From NCBI RefSeq assembly GCF_000219625.1, contig NC_018198.1:310001-374000 (forward strand): a stretch of 64,000 nucleotides of DNA. The letters are read 5' to 3'. A model generated the notes under the pieces. The model was not told the origin of the DNA. It saw nothing but the letters and a program-made list of their open reading frames with translations, and made no database searches. Shown one piece after another: positions 10,547-20,661 of this stretch. Position numbers and translations under genes: made by a program. Position 1 is the first letter of the stretch, and the number at the start of each line of letters is the position of its first letter. This stretch comes from Zymoseptoria tritici IPO323 (taxonomy: Eukaryota > Ascomycota > Dothideomycetes > Mycosphaerellales > Mycosphaerellaceae).

Positions 10547-11715
10547 TCATCGAGACCTCATCTGGTTTTGGGACCATACGTCTTCAAAGTTCTTCTGCAG
10601 CTTCTTAACGTCCTCTGTCGCCTGTTGCGCTACAGATTGTTGGGCATCTTGAGCTCCTCGAGCTTCCTCCGCAGCTTCTCCCCGTCCTGGGCGCCGCTGG
10701 GCGTCTTGAGCAGCCTGGAACCATCGATCGAGCTCTCTTCGAAGTTCTTGCTGGGCGTCTTGAGCAGCCTGGGACTGTCGCTCGGGATCCATTCTTCATC
10801 TTCCCAGCGTCCTGTGTCGCCTGTCGTACTGCAGCTTGTTGGGCGTCTTGGGCGTCTTGGACAGCCTGGAACTATCGCTCGAGCTCTACCTTCTGGAAGT
10901 TGGACGCCTCAATGGCCGCATCGGCGCCGACTGAAACGCCGTACACCATCCTGTGCTTATGGAGTTCGCTGTCGACTGACCCAGGTTTTTGGCTGCAGAA
11001 TTTATCCCTCAGCTCGGTGCAAGGGATGTTGACCTGGTATCCAAACGGAGATTGAATGATTCAAGGCACGACCTTTTCATGGCCTTCAAGTCACGCAAAC
11101 TGAGCTGGACCTTCGCCTTTTCCTCGACATTCTCTGTCGCCTGTTGCACTGCAATTTGTTAGACTTCCGATCAAACTCTGCCCTTGGGACCTTGTCACTG
11201 TCATCAGCATCGGTCGCTTGACTGGCAATGGACATCTTGTCCCATCCTGGGCTTGTGGACTTCATTGTCGTCCAAACGAGATTTTCGGCTGCATGATGTC
11301 CTTCAGCTCGGTGCAGGGGAGTTTGACCTGATATCCAAACGGAGATTGAGCGAAGTAGGGCTCCTGAGATGATGTCGCCTCCACGGCTTCGATCTTGGAG
11401 TTCACGTTGGAGCTCATAATTCGTTGGGCGAACGAATTAGGGCTCCTGAGATGATGTCGCCTCGACGGCTTCGATCTTGGAGTCCACGTTGGAGCTCGAG
11501 AATCGTTTGGCGAACGGAGTACGGCTCCTGAGATGATGTCGCCTCGACGGGTTCGATCTTGGGGATTCCAAGGCGGAGAGCTGGAGGACGGCAAAAGTCG
11601 AGAGTCGGTATGCAGAGAGCGACAGTGGTTCTTGAGACGATGTCGCTTCGATGATTTCAATCTCCGTCGAAAAATCCAAAGGTGGAGGCGAATTGTCGTT
11701 GACGACACTGAAAGT
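10547..11715 (-). pseudogene. Two decayed copies of a coiled-coil / EATSSQEP gene
   Basis: Reading the minus strand downwards there are two similar blocks. Each has a segment ending YFAQSPFGYQV(K/N)(L/I)PCTEL(K/R)D, then a spacer, then a heptad-like stretch rich in QAAQDAQQ and VRQATED, and the motif EEKAKVQLSLRDLKAMK. Block one spans about 11715-11050 and block two about 11060-10547. Frames shift several times and a TAG interrupts block two after ASNFQKVELER. The first block resembles the ORF at 5.0-5.4 kb; the coiled-coil segment resembles the intact frame at 11983-12375. No function can be assigned. Confidence 0.55.
11361..11560. repeat. 82-bp tandem repeat, three units plus a degenerate fourth
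   Basis: CTCCTGAGATGATGTCGCCT starts at 11361, 11443 and 11525 (82-bp period), with a weaker copy at about 11632. Because 82 is not a multiple of three, the EATSSQEP peptide falls in a different minus-strand frame in successive units. Confidence 0.9.
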
Positions 11716-11982
11716 TTGCGTGAACGCTCGGACAAGCGCATGATGAGGAATCTTGACATTCAGCCATCCACAACGTTGCCAACGTCATCGTCGATATCAT
11801 ATCACCTTCGCCGCCTCCCATGTACCGTTGCAGTCATGCGGAGTGGTGACGAACACGTTGACTTTCATGCGTTGCAAGATCGGGTTGGTGATGGTTTCGG
11901 TTGCCGGTCTGTTCGCAATTGCTGCTCGTAGATCTGACGGGGGCACGTTCAGCGCGAGCTCGTTGATGGCCGCGGACGTTGC

Positions 11983-12375
11983 TCAAGTGCGCTGCACCGG
12001 CTTTACTGCTGCTGCTGCTGGAGCCGGGCAAACCTTGTCTACAACTTCCCTGATCTCCTTGATTGACTTGTTTGGCGTCTTTAGCACGGCTTTTTTGATG
12101 GCTTTAATCTTGGCTTGCAAAAAGTCACGCATGCTGACCTGAACTCTCGCCTTCTTCTCGGCGTACTCTGTCGCCTGTCGCACTGCATCCTGCTGGACGT
12201 CGTGGGCAGCCTTGAGCTGGCGCTCTAGCTCGTTGTTAGCGGTAGAGAGCTCTGTGTTGGCTCGTGTCAGATTGTTGGTCACGTTTGTGATCTCCTCTCG
12301 AAGCTTCCTGTCTTGATCTTTGGCTTGTTGTTTGAATCCCGCGATGCGGTCATCGAAGCGGGGCGTTGCCGCCAT
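11983..12375 (-). CDS. Coiled-coil protein, unrecognised
   Basis: ATG at 12375 opens a 130-codon frame beginning MAATPRFDDRIAGF. Residues ~10-85 are a continuous charged heptad-type coil (KQQAKDQDRKLREEI, TELSTANNELERQLKA, DAVRQATEYAEKKARVQ). A conserved tail VSMRDFLQAKIKAIKKAV follows, then a Pro/Ala end. The VRQATE..E.KA[KR]VQ[LV]S[LM]RD motif is shared with the two broken copies at 10.5-11.7 kb, so this may be the intact family member. The frame is open upstream of this ATG but the codons there antisense another coiled coil (12405 onward, plus strand), so I prefer this start. Confidence 0.5.
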   Translation of the reverse strand: MAATPRFDDRIAGFKQQAKDQDRKLREEITNVTNNLTRANTELSTANNELERQLKAAHDVQQDAVRQATEYAEKKARVQVSMRDFLQAKIKAIKKAVLKTPNKSIKEIREVVDKVCPAPAAAAVKPVQRT

Positions 12376-12404
12376 CACCGTCGCCAGGACCACCAACATC
12401 GCGA

Positions 12405-12657
12405 GATGCTCATCAAGCAGCAAGCGGAAATTGCAAAGCTGAAGGAAGAAGACGCTGAACTGAAGCCGCAAGCCAACGAATTATGGAGCAACCTAGCGAC
12501 TACGATCCGCCCATCGTGTGCTAGCTACCACCATTCGTCGTCCAAAGCGTTGACGAGCGCAATTCTGCATCGTGCTACTTTGGACATTTGTCGAAATGTG
12601 ACGAAAAGGGCAACCTTGCTTGACTTTGTGACAACCTTGCTTGACTCTAGCTATTAA
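12405..12657 (+). CDS. Short coiled-coil ORF, divergent from the 11983-12375 gene
   Basis: The frame begins MLIKQQAEIAKLKEEDAEL and is a typical amphipathic coil for its first ~30 residues, after which it becomes Ser/Thr-rich and ends at 12657. It starts 29 bp from the start of the minus-strand coiled-coil gene, so the two would share a tiny divergent promoter; alternatively it is an exon fragment. Confidence 0.3.
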
Positions 12658-12736
12658 CCGAAGTGATGTTCACGACGCTCAATGGCCACAACGAAACGTT
12701 CAGGTAAATGCGAAGAAGAATCATTCACTATTCTGA

Positions 12737-13376
12737 TCACTTTGACCTTACATACAGCAAGGCAGGTCCATTGTTGTATTGTGTACATTGCTGTCTATGA
12801 TCTATTCTGCAGCACTGCCATCGTCCGTCAATCGCATCGCACATCACCTTACGCTCCCTGCAAGCATTACAGCTAGAATCCTTACGTCGCTGGCGGTAGG
12901 CTCGCTTTTGCTGTGCGGACATTGAACCGTGGGAGGGCGAGTCATGGCTCATGTACCGTTCTGGACCCATGTCGTTCGGATACCTATAGGAGTGAGACAT
13001 CCCATTTGGAAGGTGCGGCATCGCTCTAGGAGAGGCCGTGCTACCGGAGGAATGGTGGTGATCGGTCGGGTACGATCCGCCGTGAAGATCCTGAAGCTGG
13101 ATACGCCGAAGACATCCTGCCGGCAGCGGAGTGCGTGGGATAATGGCCGCGGTCTTCCACGTAGTGCGATCGGTCTCACTGATTCACGAGGCTGGGAAAC
13201 CTCTTCCCGGCTGGAGTTCTCGACCTTCCCCTTTCGATGTCATGATCGGTGTCATTTCCATGAACACTCCGCCTTTATGCGAGGGGTAGAATGCCAGATA
13301 CTCAGGCGAGTCGACGGTCCGAGTGGTGATGATGTTCGAATGTTCTAGTCTGGACTCCATGGAGGGAGACATGACT
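12737..13376 (-). pseudogene. Zn2Cys6 transcription factor, broken N-terminal part
   Basis: The minus frame reading MSAQQKRAYRQRRKDSSCNA then CRERKVMCDA matches the first half of a fungal binuclear zinc cluster (C-x2-C-x6-C with the basic residues RERKV). The second half is wrong: after CDA the next cysteines are adjacent (QCC) rather than C-x2-C, and the frame ends at TGA 12737. A Ser/His/Tyr-rich N-terminal region (13376 downwards, from MSPSMESRLEHS) is split by at least one frameshift. These proteins bind DNA in the nucleus; this copy is unlikely to do so. Confidence 0.6.
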
Positions 13377-13774
13377 GCAGCGAGTTTATGTGTCGCGCCG
13401 TCATTAAGCTGGAAGCGAACGCAAGAAAATGAGGAAAGAAGGTTACAGCTTAGGACAGCAGCTCCATTGCCAAAGGACACCACTGCACCGCTCAGGGAGA
13501 CGAGCACCACTGCACCGCTCAGGAGACGAGCCGTATGACTGTCTGGTGCCATCTGGCTAAGGTCGTGGACTGCTTCACGCGAACGTTGGGCTATCGAGCG
13601 GGTGCCTCCTGGCTGTCGTAATCGTCGCTATGCAACTGTCTCCTGTGCCGCTCGCAGAATTCGCGATGCTGCTATGATCAAGCGCGATGCGTGGGGGCCA
13701 GAACGGGCGGCGGCGGCGTTGAGGAATGTCTGGGATTCCGAAGAGGCTGCTTGCGTTGCTTGTCCTGACTTTGA

Positions 13775-14697
13775 TCAAGTGTGCGCGCACTGCCCACACG
13801 CTTCGACCGTGGGCGTGTCGAGCTGTGCAATCATTCCGGGCTCATAACCAGTTGAATCGGGTACGAGGTTGCAATGTCGCTGACAACCATGGTGGCTGCT
13901 ATAGCACATCAGGTATGATTGATGTCCGTGATATCCCCGTCGTTACCTCTCTTCCTGCAATCTCCACAACGCTTCGTGCAGTTGTAATCACAGTCGAGCA
14001 CTTCTCTGCAGGTGTCAAGACAAAGGGGGGTGTGTCAATTGTCACGTTGACGGGGCAAGGAAGTTCCCTGTTGTGAAAACAGCTCTCGAAGCAACGCGCG
14101 CCGATTTTCGTGTGGCCGCAAGGGAGTGTGACCGGGACATCGTTGACAAAGGTGTTGCAGGCTTCGTTGCACTTTTCTCCGCATGGTGCGGCACATCCGT
14201 GCTCGCAGCTCATTCTTGGCTTTGGACATAGCTTCATGCATTGATACACCTCGTGAAGCACCTCAGAGTGGTATGGCGCACCGTAGGGGTGACCGTAGTC
14301 CAGCACATTGTCGAATGCAAGATCGCATAACATTGTCGTGTACACAGCTGAACTTGACGCGCGAGAGTGTCTTTTGCCAATGATCCGAGTTTGTCTCATC
14401 GAGCTTCTTGCCAAAATCCTCCGGATCTTCTACAACTCTCTCATTCGCTTCACAAACGTCGTTGGCCTCGAGAAGCGCACGGTTCGCTTCGTGCCAGTCG
14501 ACGTGAGTTTCGGATTCGACCATCACGATCAGAGGGAGAAGGTGCAAGTATCCGGGCATGCGATGCCCGTCTGTGCGGAGGTGGGTTTCTGATGGCTTGG
14601 AAGCTGCGGAGCACTCGTCATGCAACTCGGCCGCGTCTGCCATGTCCATATCGTCGTCGAAAGCAGAGAAAAGGTCGCTTGTCAGCTGCTCGCTCAC
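13775..14697 (-). pseudogene. NFX1-type zinc-finger (ZNFX1/Hrr1-like helicase) C-terminal fragment
   Basis: Across three shifting minus frames there is a cysteine-rich chain with NFX1-type spacing: CMKLCPKPRMSCEHGCAAPC, CGEKCNEACNTFVNDV followed by PVTLPCGHTKIGARC, then (after a frameshift near 14010) CREVLDCDYNCTKRCGDC. A further shift or stop leads to YSSHHGCQRHC and CGQCAHT. This order (CGHT..C, D-C..CTKRC..C, H..CQR.C) is characteristic of the zinc-finger tail of fungal NFX1-type helicases, which in fission yeast (Hrr1) act with RNAi in heterochromatin. No helicase motifs are present here. An acidic stretch upstream (14697-14330, NERVVEDPEDFGKKLDE) may belong to it. Multiple frame breaks make it a pseudogene. 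Confidence 0.7.
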
Positions 14698-15044
14698 CTT
14701 CCAAAAGGCATAAAAGGAGATCTCGATCCAGTTGTCAGTATCCTGTTGCAGCTCGTTCTACTTCTTCTCCGAGCGCCGCCGCGTAGGAGGCCGGTTCACG
14801 GTTGTAGCTTGTCCATTCATCCATCTGCTGCTCTTTAAAGCTCGCGGCTTTCGTCGAGATCGGTAGCAATCGTCCTGCTTGCGGCGCATGTATTATTCGA
14901 TGGTGTTGGGGTATTCGTTTTCGAGGCTCGCGAGGGGGCTGTTAGCCGGAGTCTGCTTGCAAAAGTGAGTCAGTCATTGTTATCGAGAAATGTTGAGAGA
15001 AGACGTTTGCGACGATGTTACCTGGGAGTGCTGACGAATGATTC

Positions 15045-15841
15045 TCATTCTGTGGCGAACGTGTGGTCCTCCTCGACGACGTCAGTTCTGGAGTTGGCCA
15101 AACACACTGCGTTCATCGCTGCTTCTGCCTCGCGACAGGGGATGGATTGGAGGGTTACATTGCCCGTGCTCCAAGTATGTCCGATAACCCTCAACTCTTC
15201 GGGAGTGCTTTTGAGCTCACGTTTGTTTTGATTTCTTCTTGGTTGTATTCGATCGAAACATAGGACTTTGTCGCCATGGTAAGAGTGACCGCGCAAAACG
15301 GCTTGTCGGTGAAGGATGTTGGAGAACGTGTTGAAGGAGAGCGTGGCGAGCAGGCCTGTGGTGAAGTGGCTTGTGGTGGAGGACTGCGGTGAAGGTCGTG
15401 AGGGAAGGTTGTGGGTGACGGTTGTGAGTGGCACGTGGAAGGCGGCGCTGCAGACGGCCAGGCGAGGGAGCAGAAGGACCTTGTCGTGGGCGCTGATCTC
15501 AAGGTCAGCGTATCTGGACTGGCTCAAGCAGCGAGTGAGAACGATGGAGGTCTTGTGCTTGCGGATTGTTAGAGTCTGCACGTGTGTGTTTCTCGAGCTT
15601 GTGCAATCACCACCATGGCAGCCTCCACAAGTCCCTTAGTTCCTACCTCATTTAACGAGATCTTCAGCTGCTCGCCTGCATGAATCCGATTCCGTTCGAT
15701 GTCATCCCAGAAGGTTCCGCTGATTTGCCGCGAGGCTTCGTCCACTTGTGGCACGCTGAGGCGGACGTGTTGGATGAGTTCGACGAGTTCGCAAGGTACG
15801 AGGCGCAAGAAGCTGATCAAGGCAGTTGTGCTGGTCGACAT
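15045..15841 (-). other. Protein-like minus-strand frames, unrecognised
   Basis: Two overlapping frames read plausibly. 15841-15569 contains LVELIQHVRLSVPQVDEASR and GTFWDDIERNRIHAGEQLKI; 15581-15045 contains EISAHDKVLLLPRLAVCSAA. They could be one gene with a frameshift near 15575. No family recognised. The stretch 15842-16858 shows nothing I can support. Confidence 0.25.
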
Positions 15842-16858
15842 CAGAATGACGGGAAAGAGGAGAACTTCGATGGCTTGGTGCCGGATCTGGCTGTTAAAAG
15901 AAGTGGAGGAATTGGCTGGCAGAGAGATGGTGGCACTTCGGCGGGAGTTGCCTCATCAGACAGAGTCTTGTCGTTGGTGAGCTTTTTGTTGATGCAGGTC
16001 TTGCTGTCGTCGGAGAACTCCACGTTAAAAGCAAGGAGCGACAAGAGGCACGTAGGCGGCGTCTCTCCAGACCACAGCTCGTTGCAGATCATTCGACAGT
16101 GGTCTGCTCCTGGCTCGGGTTTTGTTTCGAGCGACTCCTCACGACTTAGCCGGTCGATATTCTCCTTCCTTCAAAGTCAGTAGTATGCCCAATGATCCCG
16201 ATCATGTAGGTAGAACGACTGTGACCCATTGTTGAAGAGAATATCCGGCAATCGCCATCTCTTCTTCCTCGGGATCTGTGATGGCTGTGGCGTGTGAGGG
16301 GAGTTTGAGGTAGCTTCGTCGAACGGAGACGGAGCAGCCGAAGCATGATGTTTTGACTGTGATGCCGTAGGCGTACCTACTCTTCTCTGCTCAGCCTGTC
16401 TTGATCTTGCGGTGATTGTATTCTTGCATCTGTGTTTCGAGCAGGGCCGTCGGCATGATCTGGGCGAAAGCTCTTACCGCCGGTAGCCGCGGAATTGTGG
16501 CACTAGCACGGAAGAACGATCGGGAGCAGACTCGAAGAGATCAATTGCGGACTTCTGAACCGAACATCCCTCGGGTATCCTTGATGAGATACATGCCGTA
16601 GCCATGACATCCTCAATATCCGGTGACTCATATGACAGAGCAACTGCGGCTGCAGAGATGCCACGAAATGGCCAGCGAAGAGCGTCACCCGAGCAGATGT
16701 CCGCGTCGTGACTGCCGTCGTGATCGTGCCGAGGCGTGGAGCTCTGGATACTCTAGCATGGTAGCCTCCCGCTCGTCGCTGATGCAGGGCGACTCATCTT
16801 CAACGATGATGTCGACAATCATTCTTCTGATCGCGCCCGTCGGCGGTCCGTAGTCGAA

Positions 16859-17160
16859 TCAGAGCAAGGCGGTTTCACGGTCTCGGCCTGGGAACTCAGC
16901 GCAGCACTCGTATTCCAGCGCGGCTAAAAGTTTCGGGTTCGCAAGAGTTTGAAGAGCTGGGATGTTGTACTTGTCGGTCATCGCTGTGATGTGAACGTGA
17001 ACCGCTGGGGTGCAGGTCTCTCGACTAGTGAGGTCGTAGTCGATAGTATGAGTGTAATAACATTGGCATGGTATTCGGACCAATCCGCCGTCTCGGTCTT
17101 ATCGAGGACGCTCACTTTGGCCTCTCGCGAGCACAGCGCCATCAGCACATCCAAATGCAT
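16859..17160 (-). pseudogene. BTB/POZ-domain fragment
   Basis: The minus frame 17083-16859 contains the C-terminal BTB signature: Tyr-rich strand and turn, then HVHITAMTDKYNIPALQTLA, equivalent to the usual 'vyalADKYdippLk.lA' helix of fungal BTB proteins. The upstream part of the fold (17160-17000) is present only in another frame. BTB domains mediate dimerisation and Cul3 or chromatin interactions. The single short signature and frame break make this a fragment of uncertain extent. Confidence 0.4.
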
Positions 17161-17926
17161 GGCAAGGAGCGAAAAGATGCACTCTCCAGATCAACCCGTC
17201 AGACATGAGTCGGATGGCTTCGCTGAATCCCAATTTGAGGCGCGGCGCAATGGGCGGATGATGACGCCGACGTGAGTAGGAGATGGGCGTGCTGCAGGTG
17301 ATCGAGAGCAGGAAACGGCCGTGATGCAGGTGATCGATTTGAGATTCGAAGTCGCTCCTATGGCAAAGCATCAGATCGTGCTCCAGACGTGGCAGTGGAG
17401 TGGATGATCGTTGTCCAGTTTCGTCCTCCCTTTTCAGCGTGCTCATCCTCAAGTCGAAGCGCTGCCACTCATGCTCTTCATGTTCATCAAAGCATCACTC
17501 CGAAAACTTGTCCGTGCACCTTTGCGTTGTTCAACTCTTGCCGTCTCACTTCAATCCCTTCCTCTTCCCGTTGTACTCGCCAGTCTCCTCCGCCATGTCC
17601 AGAGTTCCATTCTCGCGTGGTCGGGGGTCACGACGCAGCTCGGTCGAGTGATCGGTACCATCAAGGTGATATATGATGATTCTCAGCGGTTCCGAATACA
17701 TGTTTGTCCGTGTTAGTGCTTGTAGGTGGACGACGTGAAGTGAAGATCGACAATTTGAATGGGAGGGTTCCGTGAACTGGATGAGCCATGCATCGTAATC
17801 CCATCTGGGCTGTGATGATGTATGCAGCGTATGATTGACGATTCTATCGACACTCTCTGCCGATAATTGTGCCGCCATGAAAGGCCTGCAGTAGGCGAAT
17901 TGCTTCATCTGGAATGCCACGATCCC
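17161..17926. other. No supported gene
   Basis: Overlapping frames on both strands, none with a motif. A minus frame at 17546-17920 contains a plausible stretch (AAQLSAESVDRIVNHTLHTS), but nothing supports an assignment. Confidence 0.4.
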
Positions 17927-18760
17927 TCATTCTCTGAATTTGGTTTCTGGCAATACAATGATCGCCGGAGTGAAACCCGCGGCCTCGAAATCAGACACGT
18001 AGTCTGCCATGGAAAAGGAAAGTGTTGGGATGGCAATATCGATCTGGCGCAGGTATTGATCTGTGGTAAATCGAAGAGGCCGAACCGGCGGAGGAGTGTG
18101 AGATATCTCAAATTCGCCGTAACCTTGCATGAAGTGGGTGCGTGAAGTGCCCAATGCCTGTTGCGTTTCGCAAGGTTGGTAGCTATGAGCATTTCCGGTA
18201 TACTCGGCAAACTCAGCTTCCATTTCATCTCGAAATCGCTGTTCGGAATCTTGGGACTTGCCGTCCAGATTGCTGTGATCCTCTTCATCTTCGGGCTCTT
18301 CGGTCGTCGCATCTCGGTGGACCTGAGTAGCCTCTAGGTTGCTGTCTGGACGACCCTCGGGTAATGTATCAGCAAGTCCTTGGGTCCACAGACGTGAGGC
18401 TTCCTCGCCCATGGTGAAGTCCATCATATCCGTCCCGGCTTCTGCAGTCTCCGTCGTGTCTTGAATGCTTTCCGTGTCCGAAGAGCTCGGGCCGACTTTG
18501 ACGTCCTGAGTGCAGCCGTCTCTGTCGACTCTGTAACCTCGTCGTGGTGGTCGTATTGACTGAACAACGTTATCTTCTTCACCCTCTGCGATGGAGTCCC
18601 CTGATTCACCAAATACGGGTTCCAAAAAAAAGATGAACAGTGATCGGAATGCCTCGAAGGGGTGGAGAGTCTGGAGAACCTGTGAACGACCGACTGATTG
18701 GCGGGAGAGATGAGGACGAACTGAGGAAGGGACCCTAGAGAGTCTTCGAAGGAAGACCAC
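17927..18760 (-). CDS. Acidic unrecognised protein
   Basis: An uninterrupted 277-codon frame. The first codon listed is GTG; upstream the frame is open to a TGA near 18800 without an ATG, so the true start is either internal (MMDFTMGEEASRLW, about residue 110) or in an upstream exon. The middle is strongly acidic (TTEEPEDEEDHSNLD) and the C-terminal 90 residues look more folded (FTTDQYLRQIDIAIPTLSFS, FTPAIIVLPETKF). No recognised domain. It is the last of a run of minus-strand frames that begins near 28.9 kb. Confidence 0.4.
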   Translation of the reverse strand: MVFLRRLSRVPSSVRPHLSRQSVGRSQVLQTLHPFEAFRSLFIFFLEPVFGESGDSIAEGEEDNVVQSIRPPRRGYRVDRDGCTQDVKVGPSSSDTESIQDTTETAEAGTDMMDFTMGEEASRLWTQGLADTLPEGRPDSNLEATQVHRDATTEEPEDEEDHSNLDGKSQDSEQRFRDEMEAEFAEYTGNAHSYQPCETQQALGTSRTHFMQGYGEFEISHTPPPVRPLRFTTDQYLRQIDIAIPTLSFSMADYVSDFEAAGFTPAIIVLPETKFRE

Positions 18761-19344
18761 ACTCGTCAGCGGTAGAAGAGACCGTAGGTGTGGAAGAGCA
18801 GAGACTCATGGAAACCTGCGCGCTGCAGGCCCAACACATCAGCGGCGGGAAAGACTGCGGTGGTAGACAGAGAGCCCATCGTAAGCCGCGAGCGCAGCGA
18901 ATGATGGAGAGCATGCAACAGACGCATCGGCGAGGGAGAGCCTGCAATAGACAGACCAGTGAGGGCGAGTACCAATGAAGACTGCGGGCTCGACGTGGAG
19001 ATTCCGCAAAAGACAGATTGGGTATTGAAGACAGCAGGAGGCTACACTTGACATGAGACTCTGCGAGAGACATGACAGCGGTCAAGGTAGCGGTAGGCTG
19101 CGTGGGCGGGATGGCCCATACGGGACAGGCGCTGCGGACACAATCTTTCATGCTTCGTGACGCTTTTGGATCTCGTGCGCGATGGAAGTGGCACGGGTGC
19201 GCCAGCTGGATATCGAAGGCATTGAAAGTAGCTCGGTCGCAGCGGTAAGGACGAGGTCAACTTCTTGAGGTTTTGTTTGATGGCCAGTTGGCCAGTTGCA
19301 TGTCGATATCCAGGAATCTCATGATAACGGAAATATTCGTATCC
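18761..19344. other. Intergenic, degenerate GACAGA-rich reiterations
   Basis: Lies 3' of the 438-codon gene. It contains loosely repeated GAGACTC / AGACTGCGG / ATAGACAGA blocks at roughly 30-40 bp spacing, but I could not define a unit. No supported ORF. Confidence 0.35.
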
Positions 19345-20661
19345 TCACTCCTCTGCAGGACCGAAGAAACCGGCGTGGAAAGCGTCTAGTATGGCCTCAC
19401 TTGCATCGGTGACTAGCTTTGCTTCCAGTTCGTCTTCCGTGAGCTGGGACGTCTCGATCGTATGATCTGGCTGCGTTCCGGTGGGAGGAACGGCGGTCGC
19501 GCGCGCAACCGCCACTGTGAGCTTCAACGTGTCCAGAGACTCGTATGAACGTTCAATTTCCACTTCTTCTTCCTTGCTCAAGTTTCGCTGTTCAGTATGG
19601 TACTGCAAACTCTGCTGGATACCTGCGAGCGCAGATTCCAATGATGAAATTGTGAGCTCCGCATTGTACACTGCGTTGCCCAAACGGTCCCGTTCTTGGT
19701 TCAATCTTTCGCGGTAGCGCAGGTTCTGTTCGTCCATGGCCTCGCGTTTGGCACGACTCCGATAAAGATCCTTCATTTTGGTAATGTTCCGCTCGATCTG
19801 CTCCAATGGCCTCCATGGCGATTTAGCGACCTCGAGCATTACACTCTTCCAGACCTTCACCGTCATGCCTTGAAAGTTGCTTTGTGAAATTCCGGCTTGC
19901 TCCACGTTTGTCCCACCAGTAGTAGAGTAAGCGTTGGTGAACAACGTACCGATACTCTCGCCAACTTCCGCAGCGTTCTCGCCCAGGACGTCGAAAAGGT
20001 AGACTTGGAACAGCTTAAATCCACGCTTGGGAAAAACCGTTTTGAAGATAAGCTGTATCAGCTGGAATAGCAGAGGGCTATCGACCATTTTGAAATGATC
20101 GTAGCACCTGCTGTATCCTTTGATCGCAAGACCGCATTCTCCAGGCAAGGAAATGTGAGATACCCCTGCCGCGATCGCTGCAGGAAGTACGACGTTGCGG
20201 TGGAATATCGTGAACGCGAGGACTTTCTCACGTAACTTTTCCAGGTCGAGCTCGGAGTGAAAGAATGTCCGCGTGCTGCCTTGCCCTCCATACATTGCAT
20301 TGACAGCTTTTCGTATACGCTTTTTTCCGTGGAGCGTTGAACATTCTACTTCGAAAGCTGCACGTCCCGTCGTGAAAGCCTGTACCTCAGCTGGATCATT
20401 TCTGTCGCCTTGAATTTTGAGGGAGATGTCGAGGGCCGTGAGGAAAAACTCGTATTTGTCGGTGGCCGGTCCACATCCGTCGTGATCAGCGACGTTTGTC
20501 TTGGGTGCTACTTCAGCTTCGATCTCGAGCAAGACGTCGGCCACTGCAAAGTAGTCGTTATCAGTGCCGAATGCGTCGAGTAGTCTTTGTTGTTGGTCTG
20601 ATACGTATGTTGGCTTCACTGGGGTGGCTACTGGCGCCAGGACCAGTGGTAGTTGATTCAT
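19345..20661 (-). CDS. Unrecognised 438-residue protein with C-terminal coiled coil
   Basis: ATG at 20661 starts a clean, intronless frame. Residues 1-60 are hydrophobic/Pro-containing then acidic (YFAVADVLLEIEAEVAP). Residues ~100-270 look like an alpha-helical globular region (EKVLAFTIFHRNVVLPAAIA, FKLFQVYLFDVLGENAAEV, QSNFQGMTVKVWKSVMLEVA). Residues ~285-375 form a charged coil (QIERNITKMKDLYRSRAKRE, QLQYHTEQRNLSKEEEVEIE-type heptads). The C-terminus is acidic. There is no signal peptide, transmembrane segment or catalytic motif. Codon use and the absence of stops contrast with the decayed surroundings, so this is a good candidate for an expressed gene. Confidence 0.75.
   Translation of the reverse strand: MNQLPLVLAPVATPVKPTYVSDQQQRLLDAFGTDNDYFAVADVLLEIEAEVAPKTNVADHDGCGPATDKYEFFLTALDISLKIQGDRNDPAEVQAFTTGRAAFEVECSTLHGKKRIRKAVNAMYGGQGSTRTFFHSELDLEKLREKVLAFTIFHRNVVLPAAIAAGVSHISLPGECGLAIKGYSRCYDHFKMVDSPLLFQLIQLIFKTVFPKRGFKLFQVYLFDVLGENAAEVGESIGTLFTNAYSTTGGTNVEQAGISQSNFQGMTVKVWKSVMLEVAKSPWRPLEQIERNITKMKDLYRSRAKREAMDEQNLRYRERLNQERDRLGNAVYNAELTISSLESALAGIQQSLQYHTEQRNLSKEEEVEIERSYESLDTLKLTVAVARATAVPPTGTQPDHTIETSQLTEDELEAKLVTDASEAILDAFHAGFFGPAEE

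Noticed and set aside
12737..17160. Repeat-induced point mutation as the cause of decay
   Set aside because: The broken genes are not noticeably AT-rich and carry indels more than clustered C-to-T changes by eye; a RIP index calculation would be needed to revisit this.
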